From Candidatus Zhuqueibacterota bacterium (GTDB lineage Bacteria > Zhuqueibacterota > Zhuqueibacteria > Residuimicrobiales > Oceaniaggregativiventaceae), in contig WJME01000198.1 in NCBI GenBank assembly GCA_014728115.1, positions 1 to 38,200 of the forward strand: a stretch of 38,200 nt of DNA, written 5' to 3'. The notes beneath the pieces were generated by a model. It was not told where the DNA came from. It searched no databases and was given only the letters and a program-made list of their open reading frames with translations. The translations under genes and the position numbers were made by a program. Positions 8,448-17,078 of this stretch are shown piece after piece (position 1 is the first letter of the stretch; the number at the start of each line of letters is the position of its first letter).

Positions 8448-10226
8448 TCAGGCAGGGAACAGCATATTTTCCGCAAAACGTTCTTGAAAGTCAGGATGAT
8501 CGGCCAGTTCGATATAGGTTGTCTCGCGAGCGATTTTATTCGCGATTTCCATTTGCGCACGGGAAATCAGAACCCTCTCTGCGCCAGTGGCGGCAGCATT
8601 TCCAATAACCTGGACATGTTCCAGGGGGACTTGGGGAAACAATCCGATCGCTTGCGCCATATCCGGTCGTACATATTGACCAAAAGCGCCTGCAAGATAG
8701 ATAGCATTCAGATCATCGATACCGAGTCCTGCAGTGGACATCAGGATATCGATTCCAGTGGCAATCGCCCCTTTGGCCAATTGCACCTGTCGAATATCTT
8801 TCTGAGTGAGAATGACCTCCGGTGTCAATAAAAGTGCCAAAGGATCTTTGATGACGGTCTTGTTCTTGTCTGAGTGTATGATTCGTCCGGTTGAATCTAC
8901 CAATCCTTCTTGTAGTGCTGTGCCAATGGCATCTATAAGGCCGGAGCCACAAATTCCTTTTGGGAGTTGATCGGCAATGGTATTACATACAAAGCGATGC
9001 TCTTTAAAGAATACGCGTTCGATGGCACCGGGAGCGGCCCTCATTCCCTGACTAATCTGTGTCCCTTCAAAAGCGGGGCCGGCAGCAGCCGAAGTCGCCC
9101 AAATCTGGCCCTCATGACAGAGCAAAATTTCACCATTGGTTCCAATATCGATGGCCAGCCATGTTCCTCTGAGCTCGGATTCAAGCGAAAGCAAAACACC
9201 GGTTGCATCTCCGCCCACATGACGACCAATGATAGGCAACAACCGTATACGAGCTCTGGGATTGATCTTTAATCCCATATCAGATGCACTCACGGTATCC
9301 ATTGTTCGAAAAACAGGACTAAAGGGCAACTGTGCCAGAGATCGGGTATCTATGGCCAGCAAAAGATGAAGCATTGCAGAGTTGCCTGCAATGGACGCAA
9401 GATATATCTGTGCGGAATCGATCTGTGCTTTTTCAGAGACTCTACGAACGATGCGATTCATAGAAGAGAGGACAGCTTTTTGCAGTTGCGAACTTGAGCG
9501 CTCATTTTGCACCAGAGCCAAACGGGACATGACATCACCGCCCAGGGTGACCTGGCCATTGAGATCAGAGTCAAGAGCCACGACACTTCCGGTTTCGAGA
9601 TTGATTAATTTGCCCACGAGTGTCGTGGTCCCTATATCAAATGCAATACCATAGAGAGATAAAGCCTCTTTATCGGAGACATCGAGGATACGATTTTGCC
9701 AGCAGATCAGTTTTTGTCCGGGCAGGGATTTGCCCAAAAGGGCAACGCTTTCAAGGTCTGCGTCGATGGGTTGCTCATTCAGGGCCAGATCCTCGAAAAG
9801 TGAAGGAGCGCAAGGATCCGGTCGAGTAACGACAAAGATCCCTGAATCAGGGGTGACATGATGAACAATACCGGTCGTTAATCGTATACTCCCGGCCGTT
9901 GTACGGGTAGGGATCTCCAGGGTCAGGTCGTTTTTGACCAGCATTTGACATCCCAGGCGCCATCCCTGTTTCAGCTCTTGCCTGCTAAAATATTTCTGAT
10001 CCTGACGAGTGACAGGAGCCTGACCGGAAACAACACGAACCCGGCATTTACCGCACAGGCCGACGCCACCGCATGGCATTTCAAAATCTGAAATTCCGAA
10101 TTGTTGTGCCACCTGTCGCATCGGAGTCCCGATTTTCACTTCGCCATGTCGTTCATGGGGTAAAAACGTTATGCGCGCTCTGCGTTTTGCCGAATTTTCA
10201 ACAGTTGTTTGATTTCGATCAGCCAT
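8448..10226 (-). CDS. [2Fe-2S]/ASKHA-domain protein (DUF4445, RACE-like corrinoid activator)
   Basis: The 592-residue protein has an N-terminal beta-grasp [2Fe-2S] ferredoxin domain with C52, C58, C61 and C93. A linker follows, then an ASKHA ATPase-like region with FDIGTTTLVGKLINLETG near 197-214 and the second phosphate motif AIDIGTNGE. This is the layout of reductive activators of corrinoid enzymes, which use ATP to reduce inactive cob(II)alamin proteins to cob(I)alamin. No methyltransferase or corrinoid protein is next to it, so the partner must be elsewhere. GGAGG is ten bases before the ATG. The first 58 bases lie inside the end of the PHP gene, and this long overlap suggests coupled translation. 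The family assignment is firm, the substrate is not. Confidence 0.85.
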   Translation of the reverse strand: MADRNQTTVENSAKRRARITFLPHERHGEVKIGTPMRQVAQQFGISDFEMPCGGVGLCGKCRVRVVSGQAPVTRQDQKYFSRQELKQGWRLGCQMLVKNDLTLEIPTRTTAGSIRLTTGIVHHVTPDSGIFVVTRPDPCAPSLFEDLALNEQPIDADLESVALLGKSLPGQKLICWQNRILDVSDKEALSLYGIAFDIGTTTLVGKLINLETGSVVALDSDLNGQVTLGGDVMSRLALVQNERSSSQLQKAVLSSMNRIVRRVSEKAQIDSAQIYLASIAGNSAMLHLLLAIDTRSLAQLPFSPVFRTMDTVSASDMGLKINPRARIRLLPIIGRHVGGDATGVLLSLESELRGTWLAIDIGTNGEILLCHEGQIWATSAAAGPAFEGTQISQGMRAAPGAIERVFFKEHRFVCNTIADQLPKGICGSGLIDAIGTALQEGLVDSTGRIIHSDKNKTVIKDPLALLLTPEVILTQKDIRQVQLAKGAIATGIDILMSTAGLGIDDLNAIYLAGAFGQYVRPDMAQAIGLFPQVPLEHVQVIGNAAATGAERVLISRAQMEIANKIARETTYIELADHPDFQERFAENMLFPA

Positions 10227-11023
10227 CTATAGGGTACCTCCAAATCGCCAATACCTGGCCGTGTGGGATCAGCCTGATGAAAATCACTCCCCCCACAACT
10301 GAGCAAGCTATAGCGTTTGCACCACTCTTGCAGCATTTCTCGGGTATCATAAGAGTTACTTGGATGCATCACTTCAAGACCATCCAATCCTGCGGTGAGC
10401 ATGCTTTTTAAATAGGATTCATTAGGATCAACCCCGGGATGCGCCCAAAATGCCACCCCTCCTGAAAGATGAATAAGATCGATGGCTTGCCGCACTGTGG
10501 GGAGCTCTTTGGGTACATATGCAGAGCCCCCTTCCCCAAGAAAGCGACTAAATGCTTCATAAAAATTATTGACAATATTTGCTTCGATAAGGGCCTTGGC
10601 GATATGAGCCCGTCCGATCAATCCTGAAACGGCCTTGCGTTCAATCGCCTCAAACGCGAGATCGACACCTGCTTGTTTTAAATTTTGCCAAATTTGCAAG
10701 GCTCGTTCCCGGCGATGTTCGATCATTTGATGCGTATGATCCAACAATTTTTCATTTTTATCATCGATATAGTAACCGAGGATATGCACTTCCCGGTCAT
10801 GTACCTGAGCACTGAGTTCAATACCTGGCACGATTTGAAGGGAAAAAACCCGGCTCGCGATTCTGGCATCCTCCAATGCCTCTGCGCTGTCATGATCTGT
10901 GATTGAGATCGCTGCCAGGTTCAACTGGCTCGCTTTTTCCACAACTTGAACCGGTGTTTGTGCCCCGTCTGATTTATCGGTATGAATATGTAAATCAATA
11001 CGCCAAGACCAACGACTTTTCAA
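10169..11023 (-). CDS. PHP-domain phosphoesterase (TrpH/YciV, RNase AM-like)
   Basis: This 284-residue protein shows the PHP metal ligands in order: HIHTDKSDG, TDHDS, PGIELSA, HILGY, FWAHPG and GGSDFHQAD. Relatives include the YciV/TrpH 5'-3' exoribonuclease that matures 5' ends of rRNA and degrades pAp. Activity on short RNAs or 3',5'-bisphosphonucleotides is therefore likely but not proven here. There is no ATG near the N-terminus. I choose TTG at 11023 because GGAG lies exactly six bases before it, the spacing used by many genes in this window. In-frame TTG codons at 11038 and 11035 are alternatives that lack a ribosome site. The start lies only about 13 bases past the T tract of a terminator, so expression may rely on read-through. 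Confidence 0.83.
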   Translation of the reverse strand: MKSRWSWRIDLHIHTDKSDGAQTPVQVVEKASQLNLAAISITDHDSAEALEDARIASRVFSLQIVPGIELSAQVHDREVHILGYYIDDKNEKLLDHTHQMIEHRRERALQIWQNLKQAGVDLAFEAIERKAVSGLIGRAHIAKALIEANIVNNFYEAFSRFLGEGGSAYVPKELPTVRQAIDLIHLSGGVAFWAHPGVDPNESYLKSMLTAGLDGLEVMHPSNSYDTREMLQEWCKRYSLLSCGGSDFHQADPTRPGIGDLEVPYRWLIEIKQLLKIRQNAERA

Positions 11024-11035
11024 AAAACACTCCAA

Positions 11036-11064
11036 CAAAAAGCCACCTGCTTAAAGCAGGCGGC
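11036..11064 (-). terminator. Intrinsic terminator after tatC (rnf operon)
   Basis: On the minus strand a 9-bp stem (GCC, G-U wobble, CCTGC with GCAGG and GGC) with a five-base loop spans 11064-11042 and is followed by TTTTT. The wobble pair would be an A-C mismatch in the opposite orientation, which supports minus-strand use. Confidence 0.8.
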
Positions 11065-11079
11065 GACTCACATATTTAC

Positions 11080-12150
11080 TTAACTGGGTTCTTGCTCTTC
11101 TGCTTCCTTTTCAAGCTTTTCTTTATAAACAGATTTAGATACCCAGATACTGACTTCATAAAGCAGGATAAGCGGACCTGCCAACATGAGCTGGGTAAAA
11201 ATATCAGGAGGAGTCAGGAGAGCGGCCCCGATAAAAATAATGACAATACCATACCGTCGTTTTTCCCGTAAAAACCGGGGAGTAAGAATGCCAATTTTGG
11301 TTAAAAAGAAGGCAAGTACAGGAAGCTCAAAGACGACCCCAAAGACAAGTAACAGAGTCACCACAAATCCCAGATACTTGCCGATCGTGATGTTGGCAAC
11401 CAGGTAATCGGTCTGAAAGCTCAATAAAAAGTTGAGTCCGAATCGAATGATGACAAAATAGGCAAAAGAGGCGCCAACAAGAAAACAGACTGTGGTAAAA
11501 AAGGCTATGGGTAAGACCAATTTACGCTCTTTATCCAGTAACCCTGGGACGATGAACTTCCAAAATTGATAAGCGACATAAGGTAGAGCCACAACAAGAC
11601 CGGCAAAAATGGAGACCTTGATGTAAATCATAAAGCCTTCTACCGGTGAAAGAAATATCAATTGCATATCTTGTGGAGCTGGATAGCGAAGGATATCGAC
11701 AATCTTTTTGGAAAAGATGTAACACCCGATGGACGCGACAACGATTGCCACCAGACTGCGCAAAATGGTCCAACGCAGTTCTTCGAGATGATCAAGAAAT
11801 GGCATTCTGGCTCCGTTGCCGTTATCCCCCTCATCATCTTCTTCATCGTCACCCGGTTCCTCAGGTGGCGGCCCTTCACTCTCTGGTGTCTCTGAATGAC
11901 CGGCGCCTGCGCTTTCATCTTCCATTACCTGATCAGCTTCATATTCATATTCTTCTTCATAGGCATAAGGATCGTCAAAATTGGTGCCGGATTTATCAGC
12001 ACCAGTGCTTTTTTCAATATTTTCATCAGCCTCTGTTTCTTTGGTCGATGCATCATTATCTAAAGATTCGTTTTCTTGCGGTTGATCATCAGACTCGTTT
12101 ATTTCTTTTTTAGAGTCCAAGTCTTGTTTTTTTTCTTTATCGTTTGCCAT
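11080..12150 (-). CDS. tatC: Sec-independent protein translocase TatC with long acidic N-terminal extension
   Basis: Residues 116-350 form a standard six-helix TatC: MPFLDHLEELRWTIL, the SPVEGFMIYIKVSIFAGLVV loop-helix segment, PVLAFFLTKIGILTP and LTPPDIFTQL. TatC recognises twin-arginine signal peptides in the inner membrane. Ahead of this core lie 115 residues rich in Asp, Glu, Ser and Asn that are predicted to be disordered. The upstream ATG at 12150 has only a weak GGA six bases ahead. An internal ATG at 11805, exactly where usual TatC proteins begin, has GGAG five bases before it. Both forms may be made. The gene ends the rnf cluster. No tatA or tatB is next to it. Confidence 0.9.
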   Translation of the reverse strand: MANDKEKKQDLDSKKEINESDDQPQENESLDNDASTKETEADENIEKSTGADKSGTNFDDPYAYEEEYEYEADQVMEDESAGAGHSETPESEGPPPEEPGDDEEDDEGDNGNGARMPFLDHLEELRWTILRSLVAIVVASIGCYIFSKKIVDILRYPAPQDMQLIFLSPVEGFMIYIKVSIFAGLVVALPYVAYQFWKFIVPGLLDKERKLVLPIAFFTTVCFLVGASFAYFVIIRFGLNFLLSFQTDYLVANITIGKYLGFVVTLLLVFGVVFELPVLAFFLTKIGILTPRFLREKRRYGIVIIFIGAALLTPPDIFTQLMLAGPLILLYEVSIWVSKSVYKEKLEKEAEEQEPS

Positions 12151-12251
12151 TTTTATTCCGAAAGTTCAGGTACAATGTTAATGACTGAATTTTGGCCTAC
12201 ATTTATCATTATTTTGTTGCATTCCCTTCAAAACGGGTAAAAATATAATCA

Positions 12252-12884
12252 CTATCCGAGTTGAAATCCAGAAAAACCTAAAAAAGCGATAGCCATGAGA
12301 CCTGCCATAATAAAGGCCATAGGAATACCTTCTAATGCCTTGGGGACGTCAGCCAATTCCAATTTCTCCCGAATACCCGCCATCAAAATCAAAGCCAATG
12401 TAAACCCGACCCCTGCAGCCAATCCATGCACGATACTTTCAATAAAGGTATATTGTTCATCGATATTCAAGAGTGCAGCACCCAAAATCGCGCAGTTTGT
12501 GGTGATCAGGGGCAAAAATATACCCAAAGAGCTGTAAAGAGCGGGACTGGTTTTTTGAATGACCATCTCTACAAATTGTACAAGAGAAGCGATGACCAAA
12601 ATAAACGCAATCGTTTTTAAAAACGTCAGGTCAGGCGGCGAGTCCAGCGTAAACCATTTATAAAACAGGTTGTTTTCCGAAGGCATAAGCAAGTAATTAT
12701 GGATTAACCAGGTGACTGTAGAGGCGAGAGTCATGACAAATATAACTGCAGCGCCCATTCCGACAGCAGAATCGAGCTGTTTGGAAACCCCTATATAAGG
12801 GCATATGCCCAGAAATCTGGAAAACACAAAATTATTGATAAAAATAGCTGTGACCGCGATGATCATCAAGGCTTGAAAATCCAT
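12252..12884 (-). CDS. rnfA: Rnf electron transport complex subunit A
   Basis: This 210-residue membrane protein is of RnfA/NqrE type: FINNFVFSRFLGICPYIGVS near the start, a PLITTNCAILGAALLNID segment and GLAAGVGFTLALILMAGIRE, within six predicted helices. With RnfD and RnfE it forms the membrane part of the ferredoxin:NAD+ oxidoreductase that couples electron flow to Na+ or H+ transport. The conserved cysteines (GICPY and TTNCAIL) are those that help bind the intramembrane iron centre shared by RnfA and RnfE. It is the last rnf gene here, 25 bases after rnfE, with GAGGGAG before the ATG. The expected rnfB does not follow. Confidence 0.93.
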   Translation of the reverse strand: MDFQALMIIAVTAIFINNFVFSRFLGICPYIGVSKQLDSAVGMGAAVIFVMTLASTVTWLIHNYLLMPSENNLFYKWFTLDSPPDLTFLKTIAFILVIASLVQFVEMVIQKTSPALYSSLGIFLPLITTNCAILGAALLNIDEQYTFIESIVHGLAAGVGFTLALILMAGIREKLELADVPKALEGIPMAFIMAGLMAIAFLGFSGFQLG

Positions 12885-12909
12885 ATCTCCCTCAACGTTA
12901 TTAGCTCAA

Positions 12910-13518
12910 TCAGGAATTGGTCTTTCGACGATTTTCCAACCAGTTAAAAAAGCCCAGCACAAAGCCAATCGATAAAAAAGCGCCTGGAGGTAGAATCATA
13001 ATCAGCACAGGTTCAAAATTGGCACCCAGAAATCCCATGGGAATTCCTAACAAGCTACCATTTCCGAGCAGCTCTCGAATGGCACCGAGCAAAACCAAAG
13101 CAAAGGTAAAACCAATCCCCATCCCCAGTCCGTCAATAAACGAAAGACCGACGTTATTTTTGCCTGCAAAGGATTCTGCGCGACCGAGGATCAGACAGTT
13201 TACGACAATCAAGGGTACAAAGATGCCGAGCGATTTGTGCAGATCAGGCATGAAACCGGCCATCGAAAGATCCACGACCGTTACAAAAGAAGCGATTACC
13301 ACAATGTATATGGGTATTCTGATTCGTGGGGGGACGCCCTTACGTATCGCCGAAATCAAAAGATTGGAGCAAATCAAGACAAACGTGGCTGCCAATCCCA
13401 TTCCCAGCCCATTGATCACAGAACCGGTCACTGCGAGGGTCGGGCACAACCCCAGGGCTTGTTTGAAAACCGGATTTTGTTCATACAATCCACGAGAAAA
13501 TGTTTTTACCACAGACAT
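12910..13518 (-). CDS. rnfE: Rnf electron transport complex subunit E
   Basis: The 202-residue membrane protein has RnfE/NqrD hallmarks: FSRGLYEQNPVFKQALGLCP, then VNCLILGRAESFAGKNNVG, then DGLGMGIGFTFALVLLGAIR. It is homologous to RnfA with the opposite membrane orientation, and its cysteines in GLCP and VNCLILG pair with those of RnfA. GAGGAA lies before the ATG. It sits between rnfG and rnfA in the order C-D-G-E-A. The C-terminal NWLENRRKTNS tail is short and basic, as expected for a cytoplasmic end. Confidence 0.93.
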   Translation of the reverse strand: MSVVKTFSRGLYEQNPVFKQALGLCPTLAVTGSVINGLGMGLAATFVLICSNLLISAIRKGVPPRIRIPIYIVVIASFVTVVDLSMAGFMPDLHKSLGIFVPLIVVNCLILGRAESFAGKNNVGLSFIDGLGMGIGFTFALVLLGAIRELLGNGSLLGIPMGFLGANFEPVLIMILPPGAFLSIGFVLGFFNWLENRRKTNS

Positions 13519-13550
13519 GTGTTCCTCATTGCTTTTTATGGGCCAGGGTC

Positions 13551-14126
13551 CTAGGGTAATTTTTCGACTCTGGTTCTTAATTCCTGGTATCCTTTAACGA
13601 CTGAATTGGTCAGGGCACGTGCAGAGATCGTTGCACCGGTAATACTCGTTATCTCTCCCCCGTCTTTATCCACAGCCAATTGTCCGGCTTTTTTTTCCAT
13701 AAACTGGCGCAGAAACCAGGGGTCATTTTCACCATATCTGATTTCTTCGACTTTAGTACCCAACCCCGGGGTTTCTTTTTGATCCAGGACTTTCATACCA
13801 ATGATTTCACCGGCGGTATCCACACCGACCATGGTTTCGATAACCGAAGAATATCCCGGTCCCCTGGCTAGAAAAGCATAGCCGCTGATATTCTCTTTGG
13901 CAGGGCTCTCATAACCGATATAATAAGACACTGTGCCTTCTGTTTCCACGGGCTCGATGGCTTCCGCAGGACTCTGAGGAAGGGCTTGGGTAAGAGCCGC
14001 TTGGAGTGCCTTTTGTTTTTGTTCTTCGATTCTCGGCTTGGTTACCGAATAGACCGCAGCCAAACCGGCTGCCGCTATCGCGGTAATCAAGGCCAAAATA
14101 ACTCCCAGTTTGATTATTTCTTTCAT
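13551..14126 (-). CDS. rnfG: Rnf electron transport complex subunit G (covalent FMN)
   Basis: The 191-residue protein has one N-terminal membrane helix (residues 5-27) and an outward-facing FMN-binding domain. The flavinylation motif SITGATISARALT places the FMN-bearing threonine at T166, so a covalent FMN attached by ApbE-type flavin transferase is expected. No apbE lies in the window. ETPGLGTKVEE near 118-128 is another family signature. The start ATG overlaps the rnfD stop by four bases (ATGA), so translation is coupled. RnfG relays electrons between the flavin of RnfD and the rest of the complex. Confidence 0.92.
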   Translation of the reverse strand: MKEIIKLGVILALITAIAAAGLAAVYSVTKPRIEEQKQKALQAALTQALPQSPAEAIEPVETEGTVSYYIGYESPAKENISGYAFLARGPGYSSVIETMVGVDTAGEIIGMKVLDQKETPGLGTKVEEIRYGENDPWFLRQFMEKKAGQLAVDKDGGEITSITGATISARALTNSVVKGYQELRTRVEKLP

Positions 14127-15160
14127 GCTCGTTTCGCTCCTCCAAAAACTTGAGGTTTCGTATAACGATCTATGAGCGGTACGACCAAATTCATCAACAA
14201 GATCGAATAGGATACACCTTCGGGGTACCCACCTACCTGGCGAATGAGAACTGTCAAAATGCCACAGCCAACACCAAAAATGATTCGTCCTTTAAACGTC
14301 ACAGGTGAGGTCACCATATCGGTGGCCATATAAAATGCACCGATCATCAATCCCCCGGAAAACAGGTGGAACAAGACATGGCCACTGAACAACCCCTCGG
14401 TACCGCCAAAAATCCAACTGAGCAGGGCAACCGTGCCGATATAGCTGGAAGGAATTTTCCAACCGATATAGCGTTTATACATCAGATACGCGGCTCCCAC
14501 AAGAAGGAGTAGTGCAGAGGTTTCGCCAATGCAACCGCCGATCTGGCCAAAAAACAGTTGATCAATGCTATTATAGAGTTGGCCGATTGCCTGATGGGCC
14601 TGGGTGACTTTATCAGGTGAATAATTCTCTGCATTGGCAAGAATATCCTGAGACTGTTTGAGAACATTCAAAGGGGTCGCTGATGTCATGACGTCGATTC
14701 CCGAAACAGTGCCACCGCGGGGTACGGATTTATCAAACAATGCCATATGTCCCGGCCAGGAAGCCAGTAGAAACGCTCTGCCCAAAAGAGCGGGATTCAT
14801 GGGATTGAATCCGAGTCCTCCAAATGCCTGTTTTCCCACGGCAACGGCAAAAACAGATCCAACAATGGGAATCCAAATGGGCACTTGTACAGAGACATTA
14901 TAGGCTAACAAGATTCCTGTCAATATGGCACTCCCATCATTGATGGTCACCGGTTTTTTCCTCAATTTCTGAATAGCGGCTTCTGTAATCACTGCTGCCG
15001 CGACGCTGGCAATAATGATCCACAAGGCACGCAAACCAAAAAAGTAGACGGCTCCTGCTCCTGCAGGCACAAGGGAGAGGCAAACGCCATACATTATTTT
15101 AGGTACAGATTCGCGGTCAGCAACGTGTGGAGAACTGGAAACGAAATATTGGCCTTCCAT
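14123..15160 (-). CDS. rnfD: Rnf electron transport complex subunit D (covalent FMN)
   Basis: The 345-residue polytopic protein is of RnfD/NqrB type. INDGSAILTGILLAYNV near 73-89 and the GGLGFNPMNPALLGRAFLLA segment near 114-133 are conserved. VMTSATPLN near 157-165 carries the FMN-attachment threonine, T162. ATDMVTSP and GGYPEGVSYSILLMN mark the C-terminal half. The protein forms much of the ion path. The start ATG at 15160 has no strong ribosome site, and the rnfC stop is only 29 bases upstream, so coupling to rnfC translation is likely. Confidence 0.93.
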   Translation of the reverse strand: MEGQYFVSSSPHVADRESVPKIMYGVCLSLVPAGAGAVYFFGLRALWIIIASVAAAVITEAAIQKLRKKPVTINDGSAILTGILLAYNVSVQVPIWIPIVGSVFAVAVGKQAFGGLGFNPMNPALLGRAFLLASWPGHMALFDKSVPRGGTVSGIDVMTSATPLNVLKQSQDILANAENYSPDKVTQAHQAIGQLYNSIDQLFFGQIGGCIGETSALLLLVGAAYLMYKRYIGWKIPSSYIGTVALLSWIFGGTEGLFSGHVLFHLFSGGLMIGAFYMATDMVTSPVTFKGRIIFGVGCGILTVLIRQVGGYPEGVSYSILLMNLVVPLIDRYTKPQVFGGAKRA

Positions 15161-15189
15161 TGAACATGCTTTCGTTTATGCGTGAACGT

Positions 15190-16530
15190 TTAACTTGCCT
15201 TTTTCTGTCTTTGTTGCTTGATGATCTGTTGTTTACCGTATCGAATCAAGTGAACGAGATTGATATGTGAAGGACACACAAATGCACAGGATCCACACTC
15301 GATGCAATCCAGAGCATGATAAGCATGGGCATCGTCAAATCGATTATGACGCACATAGGCGCCGATCATTTTAGGCAAAAGTCCCATCGGGCAAGCGTCG
15401 ACACAACGTGCACAGGAAATACATACCCGGTTTTCGAATCGTTTGCTCTCTTTTTCCGGGATGGCCAACAGGCCCGAAGTCCCCTTTATGACCGGAGCCT
15501 CCAATGAGGCCTGAGCGATCCCCATCATAGGACCTCCCATAATGATCTTACCAGCGTCCTGCAAGCCACCGCAATAATCGATGACGGTTTGAAACGGTGT
15601 TCCGATTCGAACCATGAGATTCTTTTTTTCTTTTATGCTTGGCCCGGTGACCGTCACGACCCGCTCGACCAAAGGCTTTTGATAAGCGACAGCATCAAAA
15701 ACTGCTGCGGCGGTGCCGACATTCTGCACGACACATCCCACAGACATGGGGAGCTCACCGGCAGGCACCTTTCGCCCGGTAACCGCATGAATGAGTTGTT
15801 TTTCGGCTCCCTGCGGATATTTTACAGGGAGTGCCAGAATCTTGTATGGTAATTTCAGATCATTGCATGTTTTGCGCAAGGTTTTGACGGCGTCTAACTT
15901 GTTATTCTCTATCCCGATGACCACTTGTTTAACATCGAGAATCTTGGCCATAATCTCGACGCCCTGAAGAATTCGCTTGGGGTCTTCGAGCATTAAACGA
16001 TGGTCAGCGGTGAGATAGGGTTCACATTCTGCCCCATTGATTAAAAGAACTCTAATCGGTTTGTCAGCCGGGGGAGACAACTTTACATGCGTCGGAAAGG
16101 TCGCGCCACCCAGGCCTGCAAGTCCGGCCTGCTGAATTCTGTTAATCATCTCTTTTTTATCGAGATGCAAATAATTTTCATCAAACTTTATATCATCAGA
16201 CCATTGATCCTCTCCATCGCTTTCGATGGTAACGGACAAACCCCTTGGTCCCAGGGGATGTTCTTCTTCGGCAACACGGGTGACAGTTCCGGAGATCGAG
16301 GCATGCGAAGGAACGGATACAAATCCACCTGCCTCACTTACCACATCACCTGCCTTGACGGAATCACCTTTTTCGACCAGCGTTTTGGAAGGGGCACCAA
16401 TATGCTGAAGTACAGGAATAATGACCTTTTCAGGTACAGGCAACCGTTCAATCGACTTTTTTTCGGTAAATTCCTTATGTTCAGGTGGATGCACTCCACC
16501 TTCAAAGGTACGTTTCTTAAACAGTCCCAA
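15190..16530 (-). CDS. rnfC: Rnf electron transport complex subunit C (NADH/flavin and two [4Fe-4S])
   Basis: The 446-residue peripheral subunit shows GLGGATFPTHVKL at 139-151 (nucleotide/flavin-binding), NGAECEPYLTADHRLMLE near 165-182 and two [4Fe-4S] sets: C370, C373, C376, C380 and C409, C412, C415, C419. It exchanges electrons with NAD(H) at the cytoplasmic face. The start is TTG at 16530, with GGAG six bases before it. An ATG at 16535 lies in another frame and too close to GGAG to be used, and would give only a short peptide. The gene begins the rnf cluster 30 bases after nrdR, so it is probably read from an upstream promoter. Confidence 0.93.
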   Translation of the reverse strand: MGLFKKRTFEGGVHPPEHKEFTEKKSIERLPVPEKVIIPVLQHIGAPSKTLVEKGDSVKAGDVVSEAGGFVSVPSHASISGTVTRVAEEEHPLGPRGLSVTIESDGEDQWSDDIKFDENYLHLDKKEMINRIQQAGLAGLGGATFPTHVKLSPPADKPIRVLLINGAECEPYLTADHRLMLEDPKRILQGVEIMAKILDVKQVVIGIENNKLDAVKTLRKTCNDLKLPYKILALPVKYPQGAEKQLIHAVTGRKVPAGELPMSVGCVVQNVGTAAAVFDAVAYQKPLVERVVTVTGPSIKEKKNLMVRIGTPFQTVIDYCGGLQDAGKIIMGGPMMGIAQASLEAPVIKGTSGLLAIPEKESKRFENRVCISCARCVDACPMGLLPKMIGAYVRHNRFDDAHAYHALDCIECGSCAFVCPSHINLVHLIRYGKQQIIKQQRQKKAS

Positions 16531-16560
16531 AACATGCTCCTTTAAACAGTCTCAAAGGCA

Positions 16561-17007
16561 TCATTTCAAATGTTTGACTTCTTTGAGAAATTCTTCTTTG
16601 ACCTGGAAATTTCGATAAACCGAGGCAAAGCGTACATATGCGACTTCGTCGAGTTCCTTGAGCAACTTCATCACCTGCTCCCCGATCTCGAGAGTTTCTA
16701 TTTCTTCGATTCCCTTGTCTCTCAGATCAAATTCGATCTTTGAAACAATCTCTTCGATTTTGGCGATGGAAATGGGTCGTTTGATACTCGCGAGCTGGAT
16801 CCCTTTGACAAGTTTTTTCCGGTCAAACTCTTCGCGGCGACCATCTCTTTTGACCAGCCACAGAGGGATATGATCCAATTGCTCACGGGTGGTAAAGCGC
16901 CGGCGGCATTTCAAGCACTCTCGTCTGCGCCTAATGGAGCGCCCTCCATCACGCGTTCGTGAATCAATGACTTTGGTGTCATGATAGCTGCAAAAAGGGC
17001 ATCTCAT
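16561..17007 (-). CDS. nrdR: Transcriptional repressor NrdR
   Basis: This 148-residue protein is the usual NrdR length. Its zinc ribbon uses C3, C6, C31 and C34, with the basic segment SIRRRRECLKCRRRFTT for DNA binding. An ATP-cone follows from about 47 to 137 (WLVKRDGRREEFDRKKLVKG). The family senses ATP/dATP and represses ribonucleotide reductase genes. No reductase gene and no obvious NrdR box lie in the window, so its targets are elsewhere. It sits between glyA and rnfC, with gaps of 71 and 30 bases, so it appears to share an operon with both. Confidence 0.95.
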   Translation of the reverse strand: MRCPFCSYHDTKVIDSRTRDGGRSIRRRRECLKCRRRFTTREQLDHIPLWLVKRDGRREEFDRKKLVKGIQLASIKRPISIAKIEEIVSKIEFDLRDKGIEEIETLEIGEQVMKLLKELDEVAYVRFASVYRNFQVKEEFLKEVKHLK

Positions 17008-17078
17008 AGTCGATATTATGGATTTGTCTTTTAACTGTATTTAAAAAATCATCACTCGTGCACCGCGGGAAACATGTA

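Noticed and set aside
16338..16535. ATG at 16535 with a 65-codon frame inside rnfC
   Set aside because: It is only one base after GGAG and is out of frame with rnfC. The TTG at 16530 has the correct spacing and yields RnfC.
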